Origin: Anisakis pegreffii
Taxonomy: Eukaryota > Nematoda > Chromadorea > Rhabditida > Anisakidae
Length of the DNA: 64,000 bases
Assembly: GCA_035041965.1 (NCBI GenBank)
Contig: JAPYMA010000537.1
Coordinates: forward strand, 18,111 to 82,110
Direction: 5' to 3'
Shown: in pieces, positions 14,073-41,340 of the stretch
Position numbering within the stretch: the stretch's first letter is position 1
How the letters are laid out: every line of letters starts with the position of its first letter
Program-made: the position numbers and the translations under genes
The notes under the pieces: generated by a model
What the model was told of the DNA's origin: nothing
The model's database searches: none
Seen by the model: only the letters and a program-made list of their open reading frames with translations

Positions 14073-14579
14073 TTGCGTTGCTGTCAAACAGCACTAGCAA
14101 AAGTCGCATGCAGTATTTGGCTTGTTCAGGCAGTTAATACCAGCCGATTGAATTCAAAGATGATAGTAAAACGACGACTGATTGCCTCAGTGACGACCAA
14201 TCCAGCAACAATGCTTCCGAGGCGAACAACAGACTATCTAAGAGTGGGCTCTTCTACACCAAATCCGATTATAATCTTTAAGAAAGCATTCATTCAGCTT
14301 GTCATCACCTATCAAACACTGTCGTCTTTTTATAATTCAAAATTACAGTCTTTGACTGAAACCATACAATATCATAAGCTAACGACTATCTACGAAGTTG
14401 TCTCGCGTGTGGGAGGAGTTAACTATTTTTAAAGGCGGAGCTATTCGTAAGCTTCCCCCGGTTCATCATTTCGATAAGCATTTCAAAAGAATGCGTGAAA
14501 GAAGATTTGAATTAAGTAGGGTCTGCATCCGTACTTTTTCATTAAAAGTTTCAGTGAACCAAGTTGATAATAACAGAGT

Positions 14580-14901
14580 GGGTAGTGGATATGGTGGTGG
14601 TAAAACGACTGCGTTGCATTCGCACTACTTACCGCCTTACTACTAGGTCAAGCTTTCCCAGCTGGGAGTGCCCACACCCGTTGGGGATGCGAGGTGATAT
14701 TCCAAGGGTGTGAGATAAAATTCCATTTTTTGTACGTTAAAGTAAGCGACGGTGGACTTTATTTTTGAAAAGGCTAGAATGTACTCTAATGGTGTACACT
14801 TGCTGCGGTGGACGAGAGATACAGAGTGGATATTATGAGGGATGAGGACATTCTAAAATTTTTTGGAGGGTGCGGACGAAAAAAGGGTTGAGAACCAGTG
14901 C
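14580..14901. mobile_element. Possible decayed hAT-like transposon end
   Basis: The stretch is richer in GC and purine runs than its surroundings and ends GGTTGAGAACCAGTG at about 14887-14901. That is close to the reverse complement of the CAGTGGTTCTCAACC-type terminus common in hAT elements and resembles the ends of the element at 54116-54811. I cannot find the matching left end or a target duplication, so the left boundary is a guess. Confidence 0.3.
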
Positions 14902-17900
14902 ATTAGATGAGTCTAATAATGATCAAGCATTTATGTTATGCGAGAATGAAGAGATTTTTTATGTTATATATAAAAAAATGAAGAGATTTTTATTCTAACA
15001 TCAAGTATTTATGTTAGAATCTATGAGGAACTTACTTTCAACTTCATATTCCAGTGCTCATATGGAATTAAACAGATGATGATATAACTTTCAGCTTGTT
15101 TTATATCAGTCTGAGATATTACGAATTAATGATCTGAGATGAGAAACAATCTTCTCATTGTGAACATTTCTATTCTCAAAAAGAATTGAGTTTCGCACAA
15201 TCGTGCAAACATAGGTGAATGAATGAACGAAACTGTGTAGACATGCGCATCGATAATCTGTCTTGGCTATGCGAATCAAAAGGAATTCACGATGGCGCTG
15301 GTAACTGCAACAGCAACATGTTTGTGTTTCTTAATTTGTGACAAATTGATTGCTTGAGTGCACAGTTTAGATTAATCCACAAAAGAATAGTTGCATAGCG
15401 TTGTTCTATGCAGCATTGCAATTTCATCGCATGGATAACTGTTTTCAAGGCTGTGCGCGTTTTTGTTAAAACCATGTTAATCATGATGCTACTCCTAATC
15501 GGAAGCTCAACAAAGGAAGATCAAATTGAATTCTAGAAAAAATTTCGGGTTATATGCAGCATGGTGCGTTGTGTGATGTAAAAAAAACGCTATAGTTATT
15601 CGACATGAAGGGCGAATTTGACGAAAGAGACTTGACCGTCAAAAGACTTCTTCCTAAAAAAAACTCGTACGGCAGAATTTCACTCAAACTGATCAGTACT
15701 TGTTGAAGTAGTGAATTTGGAAAGTATTGTATTCAGTGCGCTATCATTTCACTTCAAGAAGCGATGAAATTGCACGAATGACATGATGTCATGACACGAG
15801 CAATGATCGTGATCACTTCAAGAAATTTATAAATGAGACGTACTGATGATAGTGACGATTTCTTCTATAATTGGCAGCTGACTATTTTACTAACAGATGG
15901 AACTTGGTGAGCTGTATCTGCAGTTGGTCAGCTAACTGTGAGAGATGTTTCAAAGAGTATGTAGTGCCCACTGAACATTTGCATAACTGATGAAATCAGT
16001 GATGACCAAAAACACAAATTAACTTTAAAGAATTTATTTAGAGCAAAAATGGATGGATAGATCACTCATCAAATTACACCAAAAGACCGAAAAAGAAGGA
16101 AGCGTAAGGCTTTTTTCAGAGAAGCGTAAGGTTCTTTCTCATCTTCGAGAGAATAAAATGCGGTTGGTTTGAGTTTGGACGGAGAGAGTCAGTGATTGCT
16201 CGTGAAATATTCATTCAGTTATGTGGGAACATTTCATGTTAGTAAGATGTCAGTATTCGGAAAGTATATGGAATGGATTATTGAAGAGCGGGTGCATACT
16301 GTTACGTACCTCAAGCTGGTTTATTTACCTTGTGGTTTTTCCAGGCCTGAAAGTAAGAAGATCGCTTGTTTACTCTGTTCGATGTTGAAACTGTTCGATG
16401 AGAATAGAAATATCACTGAAGTAACCCAAAATCAGTTCGGCCTTTTATTTAAGATATTTCTGCAAAATTTTCGGTATTTTCGTAAATTTTCCAAGCAAGA
16501 ATCTCATTGATATCCTGCAAATTTTGCATGATTTTTTCGTTATTGATAGTTATTTTTTAAAACAGCAAGTAATAAATCAACGAATGATTAACAATTAATA
16601 GACACACTAGGAAATAAATGAATTCATTGAAGAGCATGTGATCCATTATTTCGTTTCTATTCATTGCAAAATCACTTGTTCACATTGTAACAAAAAAGTG
16701 ACCGGGTCTGACAGTAAAATGAAGCACCAAAACCATCTGGTATTCATCAATAATGAATACGAGAAAATAATTTCAAAACGATTACTTGCGTGAACAAAAA
16801 TGAGTTATGATGATATATGAGTTGTTTGTTCATTTCGATTTGAAAGGTATGATTTGGTCAAAGTGATCAACCACAAAACTTGTGGATAAGACAAAGTGAG
16901 GCTGAACAAAAAAATCAGACACGTAGAGCGATGGACCATCGAGGTGTTACATTTGCAAAATGTCGAATGAGGAAGAGGAAAGCATTGACAGTGGTTAATG
17001 ACATTAATGCTCATGTTGATTGCAAACATTTTAACATTTCAAACAGTTTTTTTGATTGGATATTATTTCATTTCCTTGATCCATCGCAGTTTTATAAAAA
17101 CAATGTCAAGGTCTGATGATCATATTTTAAGCAAAACACTAAGCGTTACAAACGAGCGTCATAAGGCGTCATTTCCGTGAACAGTTCGAACTTTTGTTGA
17201 TAATTAGTTGTGTCATATCATTTTGATCATTCAATCATACCTTGTCGTGAAAACTCATTCATAAATTCGCATCATATTGATAATGTTTTAGTACTGGTAG
17301 TTATGCTCTCTTTCTGATTTTGATTCCTGAATTGTTCAAACTACGTGAAATAGTTTAATAACTACGGCAGTTTTGAATCCAATAGAAGGGAACAAAGCAG
17401 TTAGATGATCGGAACAATTATAATCGTATTAAAATATCACTCGTTGAGGCAACATACATCTCCAGTCCCATGATGTACATGTCGAAGATAAGCCCATCAG
17501 ACGAACAATTGCCAGCTGCATTCAAACATCAGACACTTTTGGCATTTTTGAGCAGTCATTCATCTTTTTCTGCTCTGATTTTCGCAATTGACGAAGTGTT
17601 CTAAGCATTTACCACCTATGAAAAATTTTAAGTGATGTCGTTGGAGGCAGCGATGTGTCCAGTTCAAGAACGAGTAACAAACCATCTTGATGCGTAAGCT
17701 GGACGTCATCATGAAGTGCCTTTCTACAATTTTACGGCATCAAAAACATCAAAATATTATGTTGATAATTAGTGGGAAAAACGAGTGTTGCAAACATACT
17801 TCACATTGCAATATGCTATTAGAATAATTATTAAGGTAACTTCAGTGATGTCTACAGGAATGGCGCTAGTGAAATGTAATCGAAACTAATGTATGTGCAG

Positions 17901-20900
17901 TAAATTAATTGGTATTCACCTTTGTAAACTCTCCAGTAGTCGGACCAGCGGCTGTGAACCGCAAATATTCTCACTGCATTTGAGCTTACACGTGGAAGTT
18001 CGAGCGGATATTCGTCTCGATTAATGCATATCCTCTGGAGTCAAGCTTTTGATCGAACTTATATATCATTGCATCTACCACGTGGTTTGCTCTGCAATAA
18101 TCAAAAAGATAAATTAGGTGGGAGGAAACCTAATTATCAGCTGAGCAAAACTTTTCCAGTGAAATTGTTCGTTCGACTGATAGTTCTTTGAATGTTCTCG
18201 TGAAGAATATTTGAGTCATAAACATCCTTCAGCAAATTATAGAAGAGTAAAAATAGCAAAACAAACGCAAGCATTGAATCATGAAATTTATTTTTCACAC
18301 GTAATTGAACTGTATAAATAGAATCAGTTTTGAAATCAGTTCAGTTGCTTTTTCATTGTGTACATTCCTGAATTGATTGTCGTATCTTTGAATGATTGAT
18401 AACCAAAATTCGTTCCAACTTACCTCACAAGTGATTGCATTAGCCAACAAATATTTGACGAATGGATGAACGCTGAAAGAAGTTCTCTTACGTGTAGGAA
18501 TAGATAAGCACAATGTAGAGTAGGTAGTATGTTCAGCATTAGTTGAAAAATCATATTAGTCCTCAGGATAGCATGTAATGTTGGTTTCAGTAAATAAAAA
18601 GTATGAATAAGACTGATTCATTCAGTGCAAATACGAAAAGATTTTTTGATAAGTTCTACTCTTTTTTATCTGAATTTATCCACAGCTGATATCCTTCTTC
18701 CAGTTCTTAAACTTTCTACGATAAGACATCAGAAGCATAAAGATTGTCATTGAAATTGTTTCAAAATTTATATCATTCTTAATAATTTCTTTTATGATTT
18801 CGGTAAGTTTGACCGAATATACCACCACAATTGCTTTTTAAGCTTCCTCCGGATGCTGATTCAACAGGAGATCGACACTGTTTGAAATGTTGTGCAAATA
18901 TGCACGATTGAAGTGACCAAGCAACTGTTTCTTGTGAACGCAACAAAAAATCGTTTTTATCGCTTTTTGCAATGCATGTGATGAATCGGACTTTGCGTGG
19001 AAGTTTTTTTGGAGGCTCGACATGAATAGCGCTATACCGAAAGAACATTGATGAAATGCTCGCAGATGGGACATTCATGATCGCATAAGTGTTTTCACGA
19101 GCACAGGTCCCTCTGGATAGGCATGAAAATTAATTCAGTACTTCCATGAGTGATGAGCATGCGAAATGGAAGAATTGCAAGGTTTCATTCATTTGGTCAT
19201 TCATTCGTTCATCTCGAGTATATCTGAATAGAAACAATTCATACGTCAATCACATAGAACACAGCCATTCATTCATCATTTTCTCGTTTTATATTGATTG
19301 TTTATTACAAGGCTAAATATTTACTGATTTTGAGAACATTTAGAATGATTGGGAGATACTCAAACAGTTTGCTATATGATCAACGTTGGTGAAGAATGTC
19401 ACGAGTCGTTTGATAGTCATATGTTTTGTATGTGATTCAGCAACATCTGAAGAACGAAGAATGTGCTTGAGAAAAGTGCGTGCTGCAAGAGATGTGATGT
19501 AGGAGAAGCCGTTTTGATGATTCATCGAACAACGAGAAAGTAAATCAACAGCGAGAATGCTTCCGATCACGACTAAATAGATGCATCTTGATATATTGAT
19601 TGGTATTGTGAAAAAAATCAAAAAATGATTTCAAATAGATATAGATCATCAATGTTGAAAATAAATATCAAGATGCAACATCTGTAAAGCATATGTACAT
19701 CATGGGAAGTTATGTAAAATTATTGAAATATAACATGATACTATTTACAGAATGTTGAAATACTGAAAATTTGCAGACGGAAACAAATTGAACAAAGAAA
19801 AAAAAGAGTTAAAATTTTATAATTGGTAAAATCGTTTGAGAACATGTAACAGTCACGTTTCAACTTAACCAGTATTGTTCGTGAGCTTTCGGTTATGTGT
19901 TCAGAGTGCTTTATAAGATAATTTGCTTTGTTCAACGAAACAGCTTAAGCCGTTTAAAATTTCATTCATTCACCTTGTTTGATTTGAGAAAAATTGCCTC
20001 CGTCCGAAATGATGTACAAATCGAACTGTTGAAAAGTTTTTCCATCAGAGCATTCGAAGAAATAATTGTGGTGGACTTCAAAACTGAAATTGAATGAGTT
20101 ATTTAGATCACATTGTTGTTTGTGTTGAATGAAATTCTTTGGATGAAGTCAATCATTCAGGTTCGTTTCAATTTTCAATGTATTCATATGTTCTTATACG
20201 GTCAAGTGCAATGTTTTAACAATAACCAAATGAGTTACAACGACATTAGCAACTATGTTTTGTAAGGCACCAATGCAGAGATGATTAGATGCTTGTTTAT
20301 ATTTTTAACCTAAAATATTTTTCTTGGAAAATTTCATAGACATTGGCAGTTACATATTCAGACTGTATTGTCATAGCCATTCAAACTCGGGTGTCCCTAG
20401 AGGCATTATCAAACAATTTAATATTCGCCAATTTTCGAGACATTTTCCATTTTACAGTTTGCATGTATGTCACGAATATGAATCAGTTTACACATGATCG
20501 AATAGCAATGTAACGAGCGAACAATCGGTTATTAAGAATGGATAACACCACATCACAAAATCTGAAAGGTTTTTTGGTGAATGAATTTTATCATCGATTC
20601 GGGACAGGTATCACGCGCCGGTTCCAAGCATACCAACGTTCATTCATCCAATGGTCAATTCCTCGGCTATGGCAGGAAACAAATTTATCACTATAGTGAT
20701 AACAATTATCTACATAATGTCGAGATTCTCCTTCGTTTAAATGACTTTTAAACTGCTTTTGAAATCAAACTGCACTTACTTTTTTTTCTAATCATAAAAT
20801 TGATTTGATTTTAGAACTGCTTTTCAAATCAAATCAGCTTTTTGCGTTGATTCCAACTATGTCATTTATTCCTCGGTAACTTACTTCTTCAATTCATTAT

Positions 20901-23713
20901 GACACCAATGAAATTTTTTCCTGATATTATCGCATATTCGCATAGTGTTACTGGAACTTACTTCTACGATTTTAAACGAGAAGTTACGTTCATGCAAACT
21001 GCTGGGTAAATACTGCTTCTAAGGTGTTGGATTGTTAGTTTCTAAGATGATCACTAGAAGGTGCCGAAATTCTTCTAATTGTTTCCGTTGTTTTGGTGGT
21101 TTTCAGATTGCGAGAAGACAATGCATGGAACTGAGAATATCTCGATAATGAATGGTAATGTGGAGGGAAGGAGTCACACATTTGGAATCAGTGTGATGAG
21201 TTGATTCAGCGACACTGAAAAATTGAATTAGGAAAAAGCTGTATTGTTCAGTGAGAACAATAGCAAACATGCTGTAAACTTCTCAGGATCAGTGTTCTGT
21301 TTGATCAATGACCATAACTGCTCGATATTCATCAGATTCAAATTGAACCACAATATCTGCAATAAGGCTTTTGTTGAAGATTGCAACAGTGTCGTTCTAT
21401 TTGACTGCACTCACATCTACTAGAATTAGCTGAAACTTTTCAATAATAACACTAGCCTCAAATCAGTCATATAGAAATTGGGAGACTGGCGTTAATTAAA
21501 CTGGAACTTAATCCGTCATTTGTAAGTTGATCATATTTAAGACGAAAATGCATTATTTAAGAATTCCATTTTTTTTCATATTTCTTTCCCGAATGAATCA
21601 CTGCCTTTGAATTCATTTGACTTTTCATCCTCAAACCAACACCGAATTATCGATGAATTCAGTGGTCATTACGTTGAATGCTACTATGTATATTCTTATG
21701 CATTAGATTGATCGTACTCATACTTCGCTCAGATGGGTACTCACTTATTGCTTTTCATAACCAAATAGGTGCACCAGCAGTATTCAGGATTTAGCTATCT
21801 GAAAGGTTTTAAAATGATGTTGTTTGTGTGGTTGTCACGTCTCAATAGCTCAAATATGTATCGAATATGAATAACAAATTAGATGGGATAAAATATAGTC
21901 GCAAGTATAGCACAGCTACTGCTGGCAATATTCAAACACCGAATACGTCTTGCCAATGTCGGAGAATGGCAAAAATATTTGGAAAAGTTGAATTTTATTC
22001 AGCAGATATTTTCTTGTAGATTTATTTCCTCATTTGAGCCCGCAACGATAGTCCAGTTTGGACTCTATCAGAAAGAGAAAAAATCTACTTTTGAATATAA
22101 TAAGTAAGATTACTTCAATTTGTTGAGTGCAGTAGACAACTTTAGTCGATTCAATTTAATTTTCCAATCGCAAAATGTGCACTTTCAATTTGTAACATTG
22201 TAAGCTACTTTCATTCCTTCTAAATACTAGTAACTGACTCATGAATTATATAAATTTTATACAAGAAAACCTACTGATGTTTGGTTGAATCTGTAAGCTG
22301 AGGTTTGAAAGGCACTTCTCTTGACATTTGTGAAAGATTCATTTCTTCTTGTTCATCTCTTATGGTGCACCACCGATCATAATATGTACTCACGCGACAA
22401 AGAGACCAAGAAACGAAGTTTTTCATGATCAACAACCGTTGTATCCAATTTTTATAGCGCTCCTCGTTAGGTTTCCAACTCATATGGGAGTAATTCAAGA
22501 TTGATATGGAGAAAATTGAGAAGATTGGCAAACCATTGCTGATTGAATTTTCTTCATCTTTTCTCGATAAATATTCAATATTACTTTTTCGAAAATGTGC
22601 TTTTCACCACAAGCGGGTGAAGGCATTGATCCAAGCGATAAATCATTGACAAGGAACTTTTTGACTAGTAAACCAATTTTTCGACTTTCTTATTTGCCAT
22701 GAACATGTAAATGGCGAGAGAAGAAGGAATTAGGATCACATGGAAAAACGTGGCGGTCTGCCATACGTGGGCAAACACAATGCGAGAGCAGGAGGAACAC
22801 TGCTCTAGTTATTCGGATAAGGTAAAAACTGTTTTGTTGATTGAAACTACTCCTAGTCTCTCTCAACTGCTCGGAACAGAACCTGCAAAAAATGAACAAA
22901 CTCATGCTCTTACCACCGCACATCACCTTTCATCTTCTGCTGATTTTGTTCTTGCTACTAAACTGACAATGAATCGTATCATCAGATGCTTACTGTCAGC
23001 GAACAAATATGAAAGTTTATTTGAGGCACATGAAAAACGATGAATTTTTCGTTGATTCTGAATTACTTAATTTGGAGCAATATTCCTTTGTGACGATCTG
23101 CTATTCATACAACAAACTCGAACCTTTAACCACAGTGACAAACAAGAGCGGGCATTGCAGCAAAAGTTCTTATATTACTCTTTCAGCTTTTCTATTTTCT
23201 TTTCTGTTTTTGTTTGATTACAAGAAATTCACTCCCAACACATCACATTCATCTCGCGAAAATGAGATGTGTTTTGCGAGATGCGAAAATAAATCAAACA
23301 ATCCGCAATAATTCATGTTCCAAAAACTAATGATAAAAAGGAATTAATGCTCCAGAATGACGACGATCAAATCCTCTTCTACAAGATCCCATCAAAAAAT
23401 CAAATAAAAATAAAACCTGGTAGGCCCGAGGGATATGAGAGAAGTGACGAGGCTAACGTATCAGCGAATCGAATAACTTTCAACTCATAGAGTAAAACTT
23501 GAAAATGCTCCAACCGAACAGGATTCCAATGTGACAAATAAGTAGGTTATCTGATAGACACCTTGAAAGAAACACATCAAAAGTCACTCAAAAGACGAAG
23601 GTCTTCTTATGGGAGGATTCCGGAATAGGTATTCATTTCATGTATCAATTAGATAGTTTACTTGTTCTATGTTATTTTGACAATCACCTTATTGATGCGA
23701 TAAGAAACGTTTA

Positions 23714-23772
23714 TTGATCAAGTTTCATATTTTATGCGACAGCCTGTCGCATGAAATATAAGACTTGATCAA
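23714..23772. repeat. Imperfect inverted repeat, stem about 28 bp
   Basis: The left arm starts TTGATCAAGT and ends GCGACA; the right arm mirrors it, from TGTCGC to ACTTGATCAA, with about three mismatches in the middle and a three-base loop. The outer 10 bp and inner 9 bp pair perfectly. There is no T-run, so it is not a bacterial-type terminator; a foldback element or an unannotated hairpin RNA are the options. Confidence 0.75.
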
Positions 23773-25688
23773 CCCTCTCCGTTGGCTGCTCCTCACTTGA
23801 ACGAAGAACGTGCAGAATGAAAAACTTTGTTTTTCTGCATAGATCAAATGTAAAAATATTTATGTACAATTCTGCAGTTTGTTTTTGGGGATGACTGAGA
23901 AGCGTTCAAAAGATGAAAACCTCTCGTCGACTTTAAATGTGTCTTCGAATCCGGATTGGTCACTTCTTGTTACATCAGAATCTTTATGGAGACCATAAGA
24001 ACTATCTTGTTCTCTTCCCCAATTCATATGTGCGCATAGGTGTGTTATTGGGAAAGGATTGTTGAAAAACACGTTAAACGAATGGTTTGTGTTTTAAGGT
24101 GCGATTGTCGACAAATAATGCATGAATAAGTATCACCAATCGCTAATCAAAACCCAGTCAAAAGCTGGTTGGATACTTAAGGTAATAAAGAGAGTACAGA
24201 CGTCGAGAGATTCAGCACACCCAGAAATTATGCTTGAGGAACAGCCTTATGGTGTCAGTGCACAAAATGTCAATTGCTACGAGGATCGGCCACAATTTCA
24301 GAGATTTTGGTGAACATACCAGGTAAGGACGTCGTTTAATTGAAATCTTTATTGTTTCTTAGTGATCGCCATTATCGTTCATTAACTATTTTATGTATAT
24401 TTTCATCCACTATTTGTTTTGCATTGCATTGTCGAGTCATCAAAGCAGCAACTTATTGCATTTGTACGCATTAAGCAAAACGCCTGTTCATTCAAAGTAA
24501 TGTTCATGCAAACGCTGCTCCATGAAAGGCATAAATGTTGCTTTCAACAAATAAGCTATCAAGAGCACACAATGAAAACGGTTTCATTTTGAATTGACGT
24601 ATCAATGAATGGTAACCTGGTGTGCACATAGAGTAGCATTTATTGAAGATGTCTCTGACAATCAAATGAGCTGTCGGCTAAACGGTTGCATGGCGTGTTT
24701 TATGATAATGACTGAATGCTATCGGATAATATCAAAATGCCGTATTCTTAACCATTAGCTGTGATGCTGAATTTTGAAACGCTGAATTATTTAGTAAAGT
24801 GTTGAGATTGTTAGAATGTGACACTGACCGAAATCAGTATCCACTTCAACTCATTTTTTGAAATTGCTCACAATTGACAGTGTTCATCGCTCATAACAGC
24901 AATGTATTTTTGACTCAAAGTTGAAGTGAAATTTAGGCTGAAGCTTCGGTGAAGCTTGAGTTTTTTTATGTTTAATAAGAAAAAAGGAACTGCTTGTATC
25001 AGCGCTTTACAGTCAATCCTGTTACTATACCCGTTATGGTTGTTCGGTATTTCGGTGGCTCTCATAACTACTTTCAACAATATTGAGCTAGCGTTTCTGC
25101 GAATGGCATAATTTGGTCGGTATTACACCTGATCGTTCGATTTTACATTTGAACATGTAGTCATCATCATCATCATAGTGCAAATATAAATTTCATCATT
25201 TCGAATGCTTTCAGCAGCGCTTCATAGTCGTTTATAACATCTGACAACTACCTGCAATTTTCTAGATGCCATCCAAAAGGCCACCTTTGAACATATGAAT
25301 AAATCATTGATCATTTTAGAATGATTGCGTTTGGTTCATTCACATGCAACTTTTTTTTTCCCAAAATATTGGTCAAAAATACTCAAACACATGAAATATT
25401 GTAGCAAGTTTATGCGCACCTATATATCTTTGGTAACTTCCGAATTGTTTTGCAACACCTATGAATAAGTGTTCATGTTCTTTATTTCAAAAGTTGTGGG
25501 CGGAATATTCCGATTATTCGCTTTCATTCCAATTCAGTGGAAATTTCGAATTGCAATGCGTTTTATCTGGAAATTTCGTTTGCGAACGATGAATGTATTA
25601 ATCTCGGTTTGTCAAAAGTTGTATTGATGAGTAGTATTACAAAAATTGAAAAATCAAATGAAGTTAATCTCATTCTTCTACATTCTAG

Positions 25689-39070
<13,382 letters not shown>

Positions 39071-41188
39071 TAGCATACAGCGAGCGATGGTTTGAAGTCA
39101 AGCTTAGCAATCGAATTGCTTCTCTAAACTTTCATCCGATTTCAAGCCATCTGTGGGTTGAATGCCTCGCCGAATTGGAGCTGCAATATTCGACGGATAT
39201 CACCTTTCATTATAAACCTCACATCCGTTGAGAGAACACAGTTGGGATTTTCTTGTCTGTTTGTGTTGATTGTTTGTGTTGATTCATGCTCACATTAATG
39301 AAATACATCGGTCTGTCACTTTCTTTGTCATCATGATATCGAGTGTGACTGAAAGTAAACGATATCAATAATTAACAACTGAATCGTTTCACGTTCAACC
39401 TCCCGAGTGTTTCTGCGAGGAGTCAGACCAAAGAGAGCACTTGTTTGACGTTAGTGATTCTCAATATGGACAGTCTCCACTACCAGTAGATGAGAACGGT
39501 ACTCAGATGAGGCGAGGCGTCTCAAGATTATCGCCATGTATATCTCTCACTCTTGAATACTGATGCATTATTAAGGCGGTTGATTTGCTCGTGATCAAAT
39601 TGTAGGATGAGCGACTGGCCAAAAAAAAATCGAGAACTGCTTAAAAGCAAGATCTGCTGACTGAGAAATTATCAAAGAAGAAATTACTCTACTAAGAAAA
39701 TTATCCCTAAGAACCAGTAAAAATTATTGGGAAATGATCTTTTGCAAAAGAAATTCTCATCCAAACATCAACTCACATTAACCGTACAAAATTTGCGATC
39801 TTCCTCATCTGATGCTGTGACTAGTAACTGTTAACAAAAACCATTGATGACAGTTTCAGTTCAAAAATGAGTACTTCAAAGCAATAGTCAAATGTATAAC
39901 CATAATGTAATCTGAACAGTCGGTAATACCTCTTCCTGTTCCTATCAAATCTATTTCGTTTGCTGAATTTAACTCTCAATCGTTGTTATTGAAAAGAACT
40001 GCATCAGTATCTCTCGCAGTGAATAACAACACATAAATTCATCAAAACCATTAGAAAATATATGCATACGCAATTATGAATGATTTCGACTATTAGAAAA
40101 TATATGCATAAGCAATTATTCCCCTTCGTTCGATCAATCTTATGTGACTCATTCAACCGCTACTATGTATTACAAGCAGCGATGCCTAATTTAAAAAGAA
40201 CTGACCGGCTCCGTTTCTGGCTCCAGCTCTGAAATTTTCTGTACTGCGCCCCACCTCCGGAAAAAAACTATTGTACAGGTGATGAATCCGGCTACTGAAT
40301 GTTGCTGTGATATTTTTTTGAAGGATCCAAAATTTTTTTTGGTTCCAGAACTTACGCATCACCCACCGATTACAATTATCCTTTAAAATTAATTCGCATT
40401 TGCCTACTTGGAAGCTCCGGCTACTGAATTTCTTGCGGTCTGCAAAAAGAATTTTATTAATCCTGGTCAGATGGTTAATCAGATGATTTTCCCGTTTGTG
40501 CGCATTCGACAATCGCGATTGAGTGTCTCAGAAAAATAGTCTTCAATTCGTGGTTTAAGTATATAATTCTAGATCCTGAATATTTGATGCTTTTGGTATT
40601 TTTCTCGCCAAAGTTTGATCGATTATTTTACAAGGAACTTCAAAAAGGATCAATTTCCAACGAATTACCGGTTTCCCACATGATATTCATGATGAAAACA
40701 ATTAACTTCTGTCTCCAACTTTTTTTTTTCAAAAACATTTTGCAGTACAACAATCATCAGCTATTCAATATGACGCAGGATGTATGTTGAAGTTAATTAC
40801 ATTCTGGAAAATCGTATAGGTATTACGATCGGTGCTCGCGAAGCCATGTGCACTGTTTGAATTACCTTCGAAAAGCAACTTCAACAACTGAAATGAATCA
40901 TGCTATTATAGCTTTATGCAACATTCCGAAAATCAAAGCAAGTGACGCTTTCAATCGAGTCATTCCTCAGTTTTTTTGCGATCATTTATGCTACTTTCCT
41001 CCCACATAAAACAATAACATAACTACGTCAAAGAGGATTCCCAATCATTCAAAAATAAAATAATCTTTTCAATTCGTACAACTTTGTTCGGTGATAGAAT
41101 ATAGACAACCGACTATAGCAGTCAATAAGACAGTTATTAGCTACTTATGTAAAACCATTTTCACTACAAAATACTTATTCATACTAGA

Positions 41189-41282
41189 GTTCGAACGGGA
41201 AGATGGGGTGTCCCTTGTGGGTTCTGCAGGAAGAACTTCACCATTGGGGTTCCTTCACCGGAATCCCTCTCCCGTTCCGAAC
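41189..41282. mobile_element. Small GC-rich inverted-repeat element next to a TA run
   Basis: The left end GTTCGAACGGGA and the right end TCCCGTTCCGAAC are reverse complements except for one inserted base, bounding 94 bp of GC-rich DNA in AT-rich surroundings. Composition and GGAACGGG-like words recall the family at 30572, 31580 and 63201, but the termini differ. Confidence 0.45.
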
Positions 41283-41286
41283 CCCG

Positions 41287-41290
<4 letters not shown>

Positions 41291-41338
<48 letters not shown>
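41291..41338. repeat. (AT)24 microsatellite
   Basis: An uninterrupted AT dinucleotide run of 48 bp begins 9 bp after the small inverted-repeat element. Confidence 0.95.

Positions 41339-41340
<2 letters not shown>

Larger units (their letters stand above)
14073..25688. other. Long intergenic region, no supported gene
   Basis: This is 11.6 kb between the divergent three-finger and DEG/ENaC genes. I find no exon chain with family signatures. It should contain the promoter of the minus-strand gene (just above 14072) and the promoter and possibly 5' exons of the channel gene toward 25688. Candidate 5' pieces of the channel, weakly supported, are an ATG open frame at 22711 ending at an AAG/GTAAAA donor (22819/22820) and a stretch ending at a strong CAG/GTAAGG donor (24322/24323). 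The 14.6-14.9 kb part looks like a decayed transposon end, and 23714-23772 is an inverted repeat. Confidence 0.5.

Noticed and set aside
14061..14432. 123-codon plus-strand open frame over the start of the three-finger gene
   Set aside because: It is antisense to a signal-peptide exon and has no family features.
18779..19078. 99-codon minus-strand frame overlapped by a 78-codon frame
   Set aside because: Composition is plausible, but there is no start context, exon chain or recognised domain; function cannot be supported.
22271..22531. 86-codon minus-strand frame rich in charged residues
   Set aside because: Not recognised, and nothing adjacent extends it.
22711..23043. ATG open frame as first exon of the channel gene
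   Set aside because: It has a fair donor after codon 36, but the phase (0) does not fit the exon at 25689, which needs one preceding base, and there is no homology.
24122..24322. Stretch ending in a strong CAG/GTAAGG donor as channel 5' exon
   Set aside because: Only a frame with an upstream TGA fits the needed phase, and the encoded residues show no degenerin similarity; left as unproven.
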